A DNA stretch of 64,000 nt, taken from the NCBI RefSeq assembly GCF_904849725.1, contig NC_058518.1:214780741-214844740 (forward strand), in the 5' to 3' direction. Source of the DNA: Hordeum vulgare subsp. vulgare. Taxonomy: Eukaryota; Streptophyta; Magnoliopsida; Poales; Poaceae. The notes under the pieces are model-generated. The model worked only from the letters and a program-made list of their open reading frames with translations. It had not been told where the DNA came from and ran no database searches. Shown in pieces: positions 1-11,552 of the stretch. Each line of letters starts with the position of its first letter. The first letter of the stretch is position 1. Both the position numbers and the translations under genes were made by a program.

Positions 1-2567
1 AGGGATGTTTTACCCCAAAGAATTTATTTGCATTCGATTATCAAAAGACGTCCCAAAACCAAAAATATTTAGTTAAAGAGTTATTTCCCTATTTTATATA
101 AACACCTTTTTTCGAGGCCAGAAATGATATTTTATGAGAAAAAACTGTTTTCTTGCTTTAAAAATGTTTTAAAAAAATTTAGGGAAACTGAGAGGACATA
201 TATTTTCCATAGATATGAGATTCAACACATGGTGATGTTCAAAATATTGGACAAAACACCTCAAAACTCCTTCTACCTATTTAAAGCTTTTGAAATATTT
301 CCAAAGGAAATATTTTCAATAAATACCAGGAAAATTCTTGCAAGTCACACATGACATATGTGGTGACCGTGCAAAATTTCATCGCAATCCAAGTTCATTT
401 GGTTCACCTAAGAACACCGAAACGATCCCTGTCCAGAACCAAATTTCAGCAACTAAACATTGACAGGTTTATCCTATTGATCCCAAATTTTACAGAGGTA
501 ATCTCAAGCCAAATAAGGATGCTACACCAAGTTATGCATTTGTGGTAGTTGATTTGATCACCAAAGTCAACAGGAATCCGATTCTGTCTATTTTTTTTAG
601 TATTTTCATGTTTGCATTGCCAAATTTGCTCAAATGAGCTAAAACTTGGTGAGCACTCTTGGTTTTTACCACAATTCAATCGTGTTATCTTCCACAACAA
701 TTGGCTAAAAGTAACTTTGCCAAACAATCATCAAATAGCTTCTGGTAGTTTGGTAAAGTTATTGTTTTCACCACTTTTTCTCACCCCCTTCACTTTAAAT
801 TTCTACCATACCTTCTTCTCGTCTTCTTTCACCCGCAGTAACTTTCCCACAGCCACAACTCAATTATTGGTGGGGGTAAAACCCTTCATTTCCGCTCCTG
901 GATAGCAAGATTTCACCTCTCTCTCCACTCCTCTCTCTCTCTCTATGAAGGCCTCCAGAGTTCCCCATGATGCTTTCCCTATTGTTTACTCCATCCCTCA
1001 GCTTTTGGTCGAAGGTAGCCACACTAGAGCGCGTCAGCATCGCAATGATGCCACCCAAAACCACACACTGGAGCGCGCCAGAGAGCATCCAAGGTTTGAC
1101 CTCACTCTCTTGCCTGATTCCGACCACCTCGAGCCCTCCCCTCATGCCAATCGAGGTGCATCGAAGTCCGGGACACGCCTCCCTGTCGAACCCCTCTTCT
1201 CTCTCCCTCTAGCGATGTTGCCACACAATACCGAGCACCGCCCAATTTGGCCAACCAACAGCCTTGCACGCGCGTACCTTCCCTCTCTCTCTTTTCCCTC
1301 CCCTGGGTGTAGACCATACCCAGGAAAAACCCAGGGGCTTCCCCTCGAGTCCCCGTGCCCTCTGGCCTCGACCTCGAGCTCGCCGATGCACCAAGCAATC
1401 GGTGCACCAGGCCACCCCTATTAAAAGGCCCCCGTGCCTCCCTCTGATTTCCTTTCAACCACACCCGACCCTAATGTCGCCCTGCACCACTTCCTGTCCA
1501 CTTCCCACTCTTTGTGCTCGGAATAGATCTCGACGCCGCCACTTCAAGTCGCTGTCGATTCTCAGGTGACATTCCTCTCTGCCCTATCTCTCTCCCTCCA
1601 GAACCGCAACTCCTTGTTGATTCCACCCACTCTCTTTCCCTGTTGTTTTGCTGCAGGAATCAACTCTGGCGACTACCTCACAAAGCTCCTTCGCAGCGGG
1701 TGATCATTATCGCTGAGCCAAGGCACGTCCGGCCTCCCTTCGAAGTCCACCCGAACGACGGGTTCTTCCTGGATCCGTTGTCGTTTCTAGCTCCTCTCGC
1801 CGTTCCCAGATTCGTCGTCGGTGAGCTTCGCCTCGCCCTTGTTGGGAGGTAGAAGATGACCGTTGTGTGTGACCCACGCGTTAGCCACTCTTGGGCTATG
1901 TCCACATGTTTTCGCATAAACCAAGTAAGTGTGTGTGTGAGTATGTGGAAAGATGATGATATGAGGAAGATGAAGTCACACGACTTGGTATGGGAATGGA
2001 ACGTGTGACATTCAACCCCGGCTTATGGTGATAGTCTATAGCTTTGTCATATGGATATCTACGACAAGTTGATGCCTGCTTTTGCAAGATTGATCATGTC
2101 ATTGCACTCAAAATTAGCTTTTCGCAAACTTACCTACTTAGTGTTATATCATGTATTGTTGTTGCCTTGTTCCACTTCATGGATTGCTTGTGAGTACATT
2201 CAATGTACTCATTGGCTTGCCACTGGTTATTTAATTGGCCACGCATGGAAGAGCAGTAATATGGAGGAGAGTTTGTTGAAGACGAACACGTGAACTAGGA
2301 TTCTTCCTAGTCAGAATGCCTGTAGGTTTAAGGCAGATGGATCAGGTTCACGCTTTCAATCAAGATTTCCGTTGCTAGTTATGTTTGGTGTGTTGGCCTT
2401 CGAGGCCCTATCTATGTAAGACTTGACCTTAATGGTCTCTATTTTTATCACACGGTAAGTGTGGATGGAAGATTCTTGTTCTTCAACATTTGTGTGTTTG
2501 GTGAGCATTGATCTCTGGGATAACTATACACGTGCATTCGGTGATCACGACTTACAAGTCGGGGTCC
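1..2567 (+). repeat. LTR of Tekay-like Gypsy family, cut by window start and internally deleted
   Basis: Non-coding. The first 1.85 kb matches in order the first half of the LTRs at 54735-58786 and 32466-33905 (for example the stretch around 'accccaaagaatttatt' matches 32785-32805). From about 1890 the sequence jumps to the last 650 bp of the same LTR: the 'cgcataaaccaagt' segment at 1912 matches 58190, and 'gagcattgatctctggga' at 2501 matches 16859 and 58746. The copy therefore lacks roughly 1.4 kb of mid-LTR. It ends at 'ggggtcccgaca' (2556-2567), matching 'ggggtccccaca' at the end of the 58786 LTR. No PBS follows, so it is a 3' LTR or a solo LTR. The short ORFs here are chance or shadow frames. 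Confidence 0.7.
1419..1426 (+). promoter_or_regulatory. TATA-like element of the LTR promoter
   Basis: TATTAAAA sits in a C-rich context followed by 'ggcccccgtgcctccc', the same arrangement as the TATA boxes of related LTRs at 56339 and 51996. This is a positional inference. Confidence 0.4.
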
Positions 2568-3374
2568 CGACATGCCCCAGGATCCGCTCGGCCCAGTCCC
2601 ATCCTCGGTCGCACGCACCCGTGCCGTCTGCTGCGTTGCCGCTCGACCAGATCCAGCCCATTGGTGAGCAACACCCCCCTCCCGCGTTTTTTCTCCAAGT
2701 GCTTTTCGCATGCACAAAAATCATTATCATTGCATTTTAAACTATGAAATTTTGCAAACCGTGCATCACGTTGAAATGATTTTAATATGAAAGTTATTCT
2801 AGTTCGCTTGTTCTACATCATGGAACCATTGGCATACATATTAGGATTCATCTATATGATGTTAATTGTGTTGCAAAAGTGAGTCCCATCGTAGTGCGAT
2901 AACCTATTATTCTATTTAAAGTTGCGTCGGTGATTACAAACAAACCGTAGGACTTCTGCATATGGTTTCTTCGTTAGAATTGCTCTAGGATATCTCAACT
3001 TTGATGGCATGTTTCTAGTTTCCATGTAGATTATCATTGGCATGCCCGTTTGTTGCTCCCAAGGTGCTATCGTGTTAAAAACTACACTTTGTTGCTCATT
3101 TTTTGCGTAGCTCAAATTAAGCAAGCCATGCCAATCTTGAATGTATGAAACGGAGTGGTTTGTTGTAGGCTATGACTAGTTGTTGTCAGTAGATTTACCA
3201 TGCCATGTATGCCATGCTTAGCTATAGTTTTCATCATGTGTACTTGCTAAGATCATGTTGCTGTTTGGTACGCTCCAATATTTCTAAGTCTGAGAATCTG
3301 ATATTTCAACATGTCATGTTTTTTTGATGCTAGATATGTATGTGTGAATATTTAGATCTTGCTAGTGTGGAATC
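2568..3374. other. Unclassified non-coding segment, left part
   Basis: A GC-rich stretch (2568-2690) passes into AT-rich sequence without coding potential. RLG-A interrupts it at 3374/3375 and it continues at 12402. Its style (long AT-rich tract with gene-like short phrases) resembles the middle of a very long LTR, but I cannot define both ends. Confidence 0.35.
3370..3374. other. Target-site duplication of RLG-A (left)
   Basis: gaatc, identical to 12397-12401 immediately after the right LTR. Confidence 0.9.
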
Positions 3375-3790
3375 TGTCGGCGTTCTAGGAATGGGGGTAC
3401 CGAGACCTGCCTGCCTGTGACCCAGGACTGGCCCACTTCAGCAAGCAAACGCGATCAGCGCGACACCACTCAAGGCAAGGCCTTCGCGAGGGCCCTAGCC
3501 TCGCAAGGAGGAGCAGCACCAAGACCCGCAGGGGCCCTCCTCATGAACTCTCTGGAGCGGCGGAGATTCTGAGGCGAGACCCGGCCTTAGGAGTCAAGGA
3601 TAACGTGGGGAAAGGACAAGCGAGCAGTGGATTGCAGGACGATGCAGTTTCCCCTTTTGTGCAAAGGAGGGAAGGACATATGAGAGTTCCCAAGGCATCT
3701 TCCAAAGGTTTCCATTCTTGTGCAACAAGATCTTCATTCACGCCCATGAGTTCAAATCTTTAAGGGTTTTGTGGAGCCCAAAATCCGACA
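3375..3790 (+). repeat. RLG-A 5' LTR (internally deleted)
   Basis: Begins tgtcggcgttctagg and ends ccgaca. It matches both ends of the 844-bp 3' LTR but lacks a central 428 bp. The join is at 'gcaacaag|atctt' around 3727, and the missing part runs from about 11905 to 12335 in the 3' LTR. The lost part includes the TATA box at 12093, so this copy has no visible promoter. Confidence 0.88.
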
Positions 3791-3792
3791 TT

Positions 3793-3810
3793 TGGCACGC
3801 CAGGTAGGGG
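3793..3810 (+). other. RLG-A primer-binding site
   Basis: tggcacgccaggtagggg lies two bases after the LTR end, and the equivalent tggcactccaggtagggg lies after the RLG-B LTR. The position is typical of a Gypsy PBS; I do not assign the tRNA with confidence. Confidence 0.7.
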
Positions 3811-4295
3811 GCGTGTCAAGGTTTCCTCCAAGCTCCGCCTTCACCAAGCTTCGCCGCTCTAATGGCTAACGCTTGCCGAGCTTGCGTCGAGCGCCACGCC
3901 ACTCGTGTTGCTCAGACGGTGCCCTGGGCCCCACTAGCACGCGTCGGTCACCATCGCCCATGGCGAACGCAGCCATGGGCCACGATGCTCAAGAACAGTA
4001 AGTTCCTATCAGCCGGTTACCGAGCAGACCGACGGCCGCACCGCTACTCCATCGCTCGTTCGGGCTTCCGGGTCGGCCTCACGTACCCGGCTAGAGGTGC
4101 CGCATGGCCGGCGTGCGCTTGCCTTGGCCACCGAGCTGCTCCGCTAGCGGCCCCCCCCCTGACCGCCACAACGACTGGCTCTAGCGCATCGAGGAGCTCG
4201 TAGTCGCTGCCAGTGACTCCACGGTGTTCTCTTTCTAGTTTCGAACCCAACCGTCCCCGGCAAACGACGAGGAGCAACACGCACCACCACCACCT

Positions 4296-6311
4296 TTGCG
4301 GCGGGGCGAGCACCCCGAGCCTAGGCAGGAAGCGCGCCCCCGCGACCGGCCTCGCAAATTTATGGCGCGGCCAGGATATGAAGCAAGCGGTCAGGAGGTC
4401 CCTCGGCCATGTGCCAATGCGCGCGCGCTCCTGGCGCTGCAAATCTCGCGCCGCGAGCGTGTCCCGCTCGAAGCAGACCCAGTGGAGCTCCAGGACCAGG
4501 TCACCCCCGCACCTGCTGCTCCCGTCGAGCCGGTGGAGTGGCTCGCCATCACCCTTGATCTCTACCCAACAGTGTGTCCCTGCATGTTCAAGCCTGACCT
4601 ACCCCCACGCTACGACGGCACCCTGGACCCGGCCGAGTTCCTGCAACTCTACATAGTGAGTATCAGGGCGGCAGGAGGGGGTGACAAGGTCATGGCATGC
4701 TGGTTCCTCATGGCGCTCAAGGGCGGCGCGCTCTCTTGGCTCCTCAACCTCCCAAGGGCGTCCATCACCTCCCGGGATGGTCTCCACGAACGCTTCATTG
4801 CCAATTTCTAGGGCACCCGCAACCACGCTCCTACCGTGAATAACCTGCGACATATCAAGCAGCAGGAGGGGGAGACCCTACACAAGTTCATACAGTGCTT
4901 CACGGCCATGCGCCTCAAAATCCCAAAGACATCGGACGAGGCCGTCATCTCGGCCTTCTCCGACGGAGTCACCGACCTCAAGATGAAGGAGGAGCTTGCC
5001 ATCAGTGATGAAATTAGCACGACACTGGAAATTTTTAACCTGGCAAACAAGTGCGCCAGGGCCAAAGAAGGTCGCATGTCGCTCCTCGGGTCTCAGGCGG
5101 CCGAGCTAGAAGAGAAGAAGACCAAGGCCAAGGAGGTGAAGTGCAACGCTCCGGTGGTGCTCGCAGCCGAGCCTGAGGTGAAGTACGGCCGAGGGGGAGA
5201 GCGTCTGTCAAGAGGGGGGCCAACGTGCGTCTTCCATGGAACCAGCAGCCATGATACCTCCGAGTGCCACGAGCTTCGACCGGTCCGTGACAAGCACTTC
5301 AGCTAGCGCCCCGGATGGGGTGATAGAGGCCCCGCGCCCGGCGGCGGTCGAAGTGGAGGCCGCTGGGATGACCGGGAGCCGCGTCAGGGGTGGCGTGAAC
5401 AGCCTCATGATGACCGTTGGCATGGCCAACCTCAGGAGGACCGCTGGCGCGACGACCCTCAGGAGGGGCAACGACGTGGTCGGCCTCGTTAGGTTCTCCC
5501 TCTTGAGGCTGGACTGCCTCCGCCACCTAGAAGGAGGGATGAATACATGCATGATGATGGGGATGGGGGCTTCCAGGATGTCAGGGCGATGGACTCCATT
5601 CTAAGCGGCGCCCAGACCCCGGCCTCAAGCCGTGCCTTCAAGCATTTCGCCTAGGAGGTGAATGTCGCTCTCCCGAAGCCTGGAGCGATGCGCCCCCTCA
5701 ACTGGTCCCAGACCACCATCACCTTCGACCCAAGTGATCAGATCAGGTTCTCGTTCATGGCCGGCAACGACCCCATGATGTGCACCCCGACCATCAGCAA
5801 CGTCCTCGTCACCAAGACCCTTATCGACAGTGGGGCGGGGCTCAACGTCCTCTCGGTCGAGACCTTTGAAACACTCCAGCTGCCGTACGAATAGCTCATG
5901 CCGACCAAGCCCTTCTCAGAAGTCATGCAAGGGTCCACCGTGCCGATCAGGAAGGTGCACCTGCCAGTCACATTTGGCGAGCTCTAGAACTACCACACCG
6001 AGATCATTGTCTTCAACATCGCGCACATCCACCTACTGTACAACACGATCCTTGGGTACCCGGCTCTCGCCAAGTTCATGGCAGTGACCCACCATGGCTA
6101 CAACGTCCTCAAGATGCCAGGGAGTAGCGGCGTCATCACCATCGCCCGCGACCAAAAGGATGCCGTTTGTACACTCGAGCGCGCCTACTATGCCACGACG
6201 GCAGAGCGGTCGGACGACGAAGAAGACGAGCAACCTCGCGGGGACCCGTGCAAGAAAAATAAGCAACTCCTCCCTGTGGAGCGCCCTGGAACTTCGGGCT
6301 CCGTGCCCTAG
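4296..6311 (+). pseudogene. RLG-A gag-protease polyprotein, decayed
   Basis: One reading frame of 671 codons, interrupted by six stops at 4809, 5304, 5490, 5652, 5892 and 5985, all TAG. Residues about 100-260 form a retrotransposon gag domain: 'PPRYDGTLDPAEFL' near its start, then a W/L-rich helical region and a 'KQQEGETLHKFIQ' segment that is typical of gag. A CX2HX4HX4C knuckle (CVFHG...H...C, about 5227-5268) matches the CxxH form of Tat gag proteins. A basic G/R-rich linker follows. From about 5780 comes an aspartic protease: MCTPTISNVLV, then the active-site IDSGAGLNVL. The start at 4296 is simply the first ATG in frame; the true start may be upstream. Gag would package element RNA and protease would cleave the polyprotein. 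It is non-functional as it stands. Confidence 0.85.
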
Positions 6312-7189
6312 CACACGGTCTTGCCTCCCATCGCATAGGAAGGCGTGCTCTGCTCCCCCCTTTGGTCTGGTCTCGGGGCTCCCACCGGGGAGGTTCCTGG
6401 CTTGACCAGTGAGGCGTGGGTGGCGCTCGAGCACAACCCGAGGGCACACTCCGCCACCCATGAGTCTGTCATAAGAGCGATCCAAGAACTTCATGAGGCC
6501 CAGGCCGTGCGAGGCGGGGACAACCCTGCACCACCAATCGCAGTCGCCATCGTTGGCACGGTCGATCGGCCCCCATTTGCATCAATGCGCTCGCTATCGA
6601 CGGAGCCGCAACACAAGGCCCCTTCTGGCCTGCGCGAGCTGGCCATCGGTGGGTGCGCGTGGGCACCGGCACCCTCATGCCCTTCGGGCTGGGGAATGCG
6701 GCTGCCAGCTGCCAGCGGCTCCAGCAGGCCATGCTCATGCCTTTCCTACTGGTGCGTGGTGAGGAAGAGGAGGAGATGCTCGGTCCAAGCGAAGGTCCCG
6801 AGCCACGGGAAACGACGAACCTGTGAGGGCCGCGATCGTGGAAGCAGGAGATCGGGCGATGACGGCGCCCTCGGCACTTTAGCGGCATGGCCACCAGGGG
6901 ACTTTTTGTTGGCTGCTGCCAGGTAACTTTTTGGTTCACTCCGTCGGAGGGCGCCCACAGGGCCACGAGGCCACTAGGATTTCTGGGCACTTCTTAGTTG
7001 CTACTTTAATTTACGCTTCCTTTAGTTGTTTCTGTTGCACCTACTTTGAACCCTAACGATCTACCTTGCTTGCATCTTTGGGCCGTCGGCTCCCCGCTTG
7101 GGGGCTCCGGCCGAAGCTTATCCTTGCAGGCCTCTTGAGTTAGCAGACACCTAGCCACACTCCCGAAGAAGAAGAAGTCAGCAGGGTTT
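6312..7189 (+). other. RLG-A region after protease, with a vestigial RT-like motif
   Basis: There is no long open frame. At about 6677-6735 the + strand reads MPFGLGNAAAS, close to the conserved RT motif 'PFGL(k/r)NAgAt' seen intact in RLG-B. It has no flanking RT blocks, so pol was lost, leaving at most a scrap. The rest is GC-rich, and opposing ORFs here look like shadows. Confidence 0.4.
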
Positions 7190-7590
7190 ACCAATGACAC
7201 AAAAGGAATTAGGCGCCTAATGCCTCGGGGGTAGGGACACTTGCAAGGCCAAAGTATCCTCGCGACCTCCCAAATACACCCCCATCGTGACACTCTCATG
7301 TAATAACGAGCCGAAGCTGTATACGCCCAGGGCTCCCCGAGGACGCGGAGGGTCCCTCCCACGCCAAGTGGATAACCTGGGCTCCGCGCTGGGTGAAGAT
7401 CAAAAAGGAATAGGCGCCTAATGCCTCGGGGGTAGGGACACTCGTGAGGCCAAAGCATCCTCGCGACCTCCCAAATACGCCCCCACCACGACTCTCTTAC
7501 GTAATAACGAGTTGGGTTGTATACGCTTGCCCCCCCCCCCCGAGGATGCGGAGGGGTCCCTCCCATGCCTAGTGGCAGCCCTACGCTCTG
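7190..7590. repeat. Two-copy ~200-bp spacer repeat of the A/B family
   Basis: 'aggcgcctaatgcctcgggg' occurs at 7211 and again about 200 bp later, each followed by cctcgcgacctcccaaata and then taataacgag. The same units appear inverted in RLG-B at about 46170-46480, which ties the two elements together. Confidence 0.8.
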
Positions 7591-7624
7591 CACTGAGGAG
7601 AAGAAGGAGGCAATCAACAAAGTT

Positions 7625-7825
7625 CGCCAATGACTATGCCCACAGCTGGCCAGAAAATTATCACATTCCACCAATGACTATACCCCCAACTAGCATGGAA
7701 ATCAACATAGTCCACGAATTACTATGCCCACAGCTGGCCAGAAATCAACATAGTCCACCAATGACTATACTCGCAGCTGGTCAGGAAGTCAACTCAGTCC
7801 ACCTGTGACTACGCCCAAACCTAGT
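7625..7825. repeat. Short tandem repeat, ~46-bp unit, about 4.5 copies
   Basis: 'tgactatgcccac' and 'agctggccag' recur at intervals of roughly 41-47 bp, with aaatcaacatagtcca between them. Non-coding. Confidence 0.75.
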
Positions 7826-7844
7826 GCTGGGGACAGACAACTGG

Positions 7845-8590
7845 AGGTGTGGAGCCGCTCCTACGTCAAGGGGGATCCCTGAGCATCGCGACTCAAGGAC
7901 TGAACTGCGCCCGTAGCACCTTCCCTCTTGGGTTGTCCTGGTATGTGGTTAGTTCAACAACGGTGGAGGTATGCGCGGGGCGGGCCATGCCGACGCAGAG
8001 CCTAGTGTGCTCAACAACCCACTTAAAATCTCTTAGGGAGAACGCTCGAGTCACTCATACGTCAAGGGGGACTCCTGAGCATCACGACTGAGGAGCCTTA
8101 ACTGTGCCCGTAGCCCCTTCCCTCTTGGTCCGCCCAGGTGGTCCAACGGCAGCGGAGGTACGCGCGGGGAGGGCCCTGTCGATGTAGAGTGCCGAAGGAG
8201 TTCGGGAATCACAAATTGTCAGCTTCTTAGGAGGGACATTGGAGTCGCTCGCACGTCAAGGGGGACTCCTGAGCATCGCAACTCAGGGGCCTAACTATGC
8301 TCGTAGCTCCTCCCCCTTTGGGTCGTCCTGTTATCCGGTGGGTCCAATCGTGGCAGAGGAACGTGCGGGGCAGGCCTTGCCGATGCAGAGCGCTGAAGAT
8401 GTTCCAAAGTTTCACAATCCTCGCCGCGTTCCCCTCATGAGGGTTGCTCGCACATCAAGTGGGACCCGTGAGCATCGCGACTCAGGGGCCTAACTGTGCT
8501 CGTAGCCCCTCCCCCTTTGGGTCGTGCTGGTTTCCGGTCGGTGCACTACGGCAAAGGTACGCACGGGGCGGGCCCTGCCGATGGAGAGTA
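7845..8590. repeat. Tandem repeat, ~195-bp unit, four copies
   Basis: Units are anchored by cgtcaagggggactcctgag-like starts at 7864, 8060, 8254 and 8453 (spacing 196, 194, 199), each with 'gagcatcgcgactcagg', a cccttcccccttggg block and a 'gcgcggggcgggcc' block. Tandem repeats in this part of Tat/Ogre-type elements are known to seed satellite DNA. Confidence 0.85.
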
Positions 8591-8738
8591 TCACAGCAAA
8601 CATGAAAGAAACAAGGCGAAGAGAACATTCCAACAGTCAGCCAGTTACTACAAGTCTTAACAAGTTCGTGAAAATGCAAATGAGTTTGATGCCTCCGGAA
8701 GGCACGATGTGCATTGCAGAAAAAACAGGGGGAAGAAA

Positions 8739-11263
8739 TTAGGAGGAGCCGCCGCCGCCGGTCACTCCATCTTCAGGGGGCTTGTCGTTGGTGCTGGTGG
8801 CATCGTCTTCCCCATCGTCGGCCTCAGCGGGATCCAGAGATGAGGGAACTGCGACATGGGCGAACCTCTTCACCAACGCCTCCACGGGGCCCTTCACCGC
8901 CTCCACAACGCTTTTGCAGGCCTCAACAGGGACCGACATGATCACGGAGCCAAAGTCAAACCCCGGCTCACGAAGAAGAAGGTGACTGAAGATGCATGTC
9001 GCGGCCACAGAAAAGAGGACGCGACACTCCAACGCCACGGCGAGCTACACCACGAGCCCGGAGATGCCATCCTCTGGGGTGGCTACAGGCTCGTCGAACC
9101 CGCCCTAACAGAGGGTGTGGAGTGTCGTGCGAAGCTTGAGCTCAACATCAGGGAAACCGACCATCTCTGCGGCCTTCTTCTTCTCAGCCGCGGCGAGTGC
9201 TTCCTCCTTGGTATCAAGAAGGACCTTCTTCGAGGCAACCTCCTTCCACTGCTCGTCCAAGCGTGCCTGCTTCGCGCCCAGGAGAGTTTCCTCCTGGGAG
9301 GCGAGCTTGGTATTATAGGCCTCGAGTTCTTCCTCCCGCGAGCGAAGCCGATCGGCTTGTTCGGCTCGTTCTTTTTGGTAGGACTTTAGGTGAGCCTCCG
9401 CCTCTTCGCCGCGTGTGGCAGCAGCTGTGTCTTCCTTCATCGCCTCCTCACGCGCGGCTCGAGCGGATTCGGCTTCCTCCAACGCCACCTCGCATGCAGC
9501 ACAAGCAGCCTTGGCATCCTTCTCGCCCTCCGCCATCGCGACCGCCACCTTGCCCAGGACGGCGAAGGCCTTTTTCAGGACGCCCTGGGCGAACACCGAA
9601 GTCCTCTGGATCTCCTCCTCGGGAGCCTCCAGTGCTGTCGCAGGCGGTGTCGTTAGGGAGGCATCATCACGAAGGACACGTGGCTCCGGAGGCTGCTCGG
9701 AGATTGCGAGCATTGGCGCATCAGTGGGCCGAGGGGCCTCAAGAGCCTGATCCTCAGGAAACGGCGCCACCGCGACCACCTCAGGACGCTTTGGGGGCTT
9801 GAGCAGCTCAGCAACTAAGGCCTGAGGGTTCACCTCGAGAGCCTTCCCTTCTTCATTGGCAGGCGGCGACGCGTTGGGAATGGCCGGTGGTGCGTGAGGA
9901 CTCGCCTTCGTCTTGACACCAGCCTTCTTCTTCTTCGCACCCAGCAATGCAACACCCGTGGACATCAGACAAAAAAGGGATTCAGCCGTGCATGGAAGAT
10001 GGACGTGTGGGGCAAGCCAAGATGAGTCACCTACTCTTCGACGTCGGCCCGTCTCCTCTTCCTCCCCGCCGTGATGACGACGGAGGTGACATGGCCCCCC
10101 ATGGAGGGAGGCGAGCCCGGTACCTCAAGCTTCCCACCGGCAGAGGCATGATGTGCCAAGGACAACTCAGCCCCATGCCTCCGAGGGGCGAGCAAGCACA
10201 TGGACCGCGTGGCGCGCGGGGCCGACGCGGGTCCCCTGGAGGTCCTAGCGAGGCGCAAGGAGATCACCGCGGTGACATCATCATCTAAGCGCTCACGCGG
10301 AAGGACGACATGTGACAGGGGAGGCGCGCTCCCTGGGCAGTCTTCGATGGTCTTCTCCGAGTTCCCCACTGGAGGTGTCGTCCGATGACACCTCTACCGG
10401 ACCAGAGCCGTTGGTCAGGAGGAGCCCCTGCTCATCGAAGGTAGACAACATGACAATTAGGTTGGCCCGGTCATCGAGACGGTACAACGGAGCCAGAGCC
10501 TGAGCTTGTCGTCACTGATCTGGTAATCCCATAGGAGGCTGGAATGTGCCTCAAGGGGCACCAGGCGCTGCGCCAAGAATTCCTTCACTATCATCCCACC
10601 GGTCACCCTCTTGGCGCTGATGTCGCAGGAGAAGCGTGCCAGGATAGGCGCGGCCCGAGGGTCGGAGAGATTCGCTGAGCTCCATGCAGAAGACTTCTCC
10701 TTCAGGCCCTTAGGCTCCTCCAGCCGAGGATTCACATCCTTGAATCTCATGAGAACCCAAGGATACCTGAAGTTTTCCACCTTCTTCCTGGTCTTCAGGA
10801 GAAAATTGCCGCTCTGGCCCACCACGAAGGAGACACACACTGACAAATGGGCGCCATCGTGCAGGCGCGTACTAAAGAAGTGGAGGAAGAGGGCTACTGA
10901 AGGCCGCACACCCATGAAGGCCTCGGAGTAGAAAGCAAAGACGGATAGAAACAAGATGGAGTTGGGCTAGAGGTTAAGGGCCTGTATCCCATAGTGATTC
11001 AGGATGGCGGTGAAGAAGGAGGACAAAGGCGGCACCAACCCGACGAAGATGTTATGGAGGAACAAGGGGTATACCGTCTTCGATGCGGGACGCTTCGCTA
11101 TGGCACCAGGTCAGATCAGGGTCCTCCCATGCTCGTTGGATTCTGCCACAGGCCATAGGAGCATGGGGGTGAGATCCACATCCTTGGAGAGGGAGCACTC
11201 CAGGAGCGGAGGAGCCAGGGCAGGACCTTGCGTCTCTTGCTTCTACTTGCCGGTGGGCACCAT
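8739..11263 (-). pseudogene. RLG-A antisense ORF: putative gypsy-type transposon domain plus coiled coil
   Basis: Encoded opposite to gag, between the tandem repeats and the 3' LTR. The first ATG in frame on the minus strand is at 11263. The segment 11060-10457 reads as the plant 'putative gypsy type transposon' (Transposase_28, PF04195) domain: LFLNNIFVG-like start, NHYGIQALNL, PNSILFLSVFAFYSEAFMGV and FLHFFSTRLHD. The same frame continues to 10031 as a basic linker. After a frame change (possibly a lost intron splice near 10020-9970), 9965-9105 encodes about 285 residues. Its second half is a strong Ala/Glu/Lys coiled coil (KDAKAACAACEVALEEAE). The same frame runs on to an acidic, Gly/Ser-ending tail at 8739. 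Stops include TAG and TGA in the first third. The function is unknown. Antisense ORFs in this position are known from Grande/Tat-type elements. Confidence 0.72.
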
Positions 11264-11539
11264 CGCTGAACTGAAAAGGGAGCGACATAGCACCGGATCT
11301 GGGAGACGCCGGTTGGAGTTGGAGACCGAGGAGGAAGAGCGAGTGTGGGAGAAGGGAAATCAATAATGGTCTAACGCGACAAGTCATACTCGTGCTTACT
11401 CGAGCAAACACAAAATGCAAGGGAAACCCGACATCAGCCACGTGATGCGCGCCAGACCTGGCCCACATGCATTAAGGGCCCGCGACGTTTCACGCCGCCC
11501 TCAAGGCTTCACCGGGAAGCTAGCCCTGGCACGCCTTAG

Positions 11540-11552
11540 GCAAGGGGGCTAC
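11540..11552 (+). other. RLG-A polypurine tract
   Basis: aggcaagggggctac lies directly upstream of the 3' LTR and would prime plus-strand synthesis. The equivalent site in RLG-B reads ggcccggggcta on the minus strand next to 34785. Confidence 0.6.

Noticed and set aside
945..1464. Overlapping ORFs on both strands in the first LTR
   Set aside because: GC-rich LTR region; no conservation of frame with the equivalent positions in the 54735-58786 LTR.
9197..9802. 201-aa plus-strand Pro/Arg-rich ORF
   Set aside because: Shadow of the coiled-coil antisense ORF; codon periodicity favours the minus strand.
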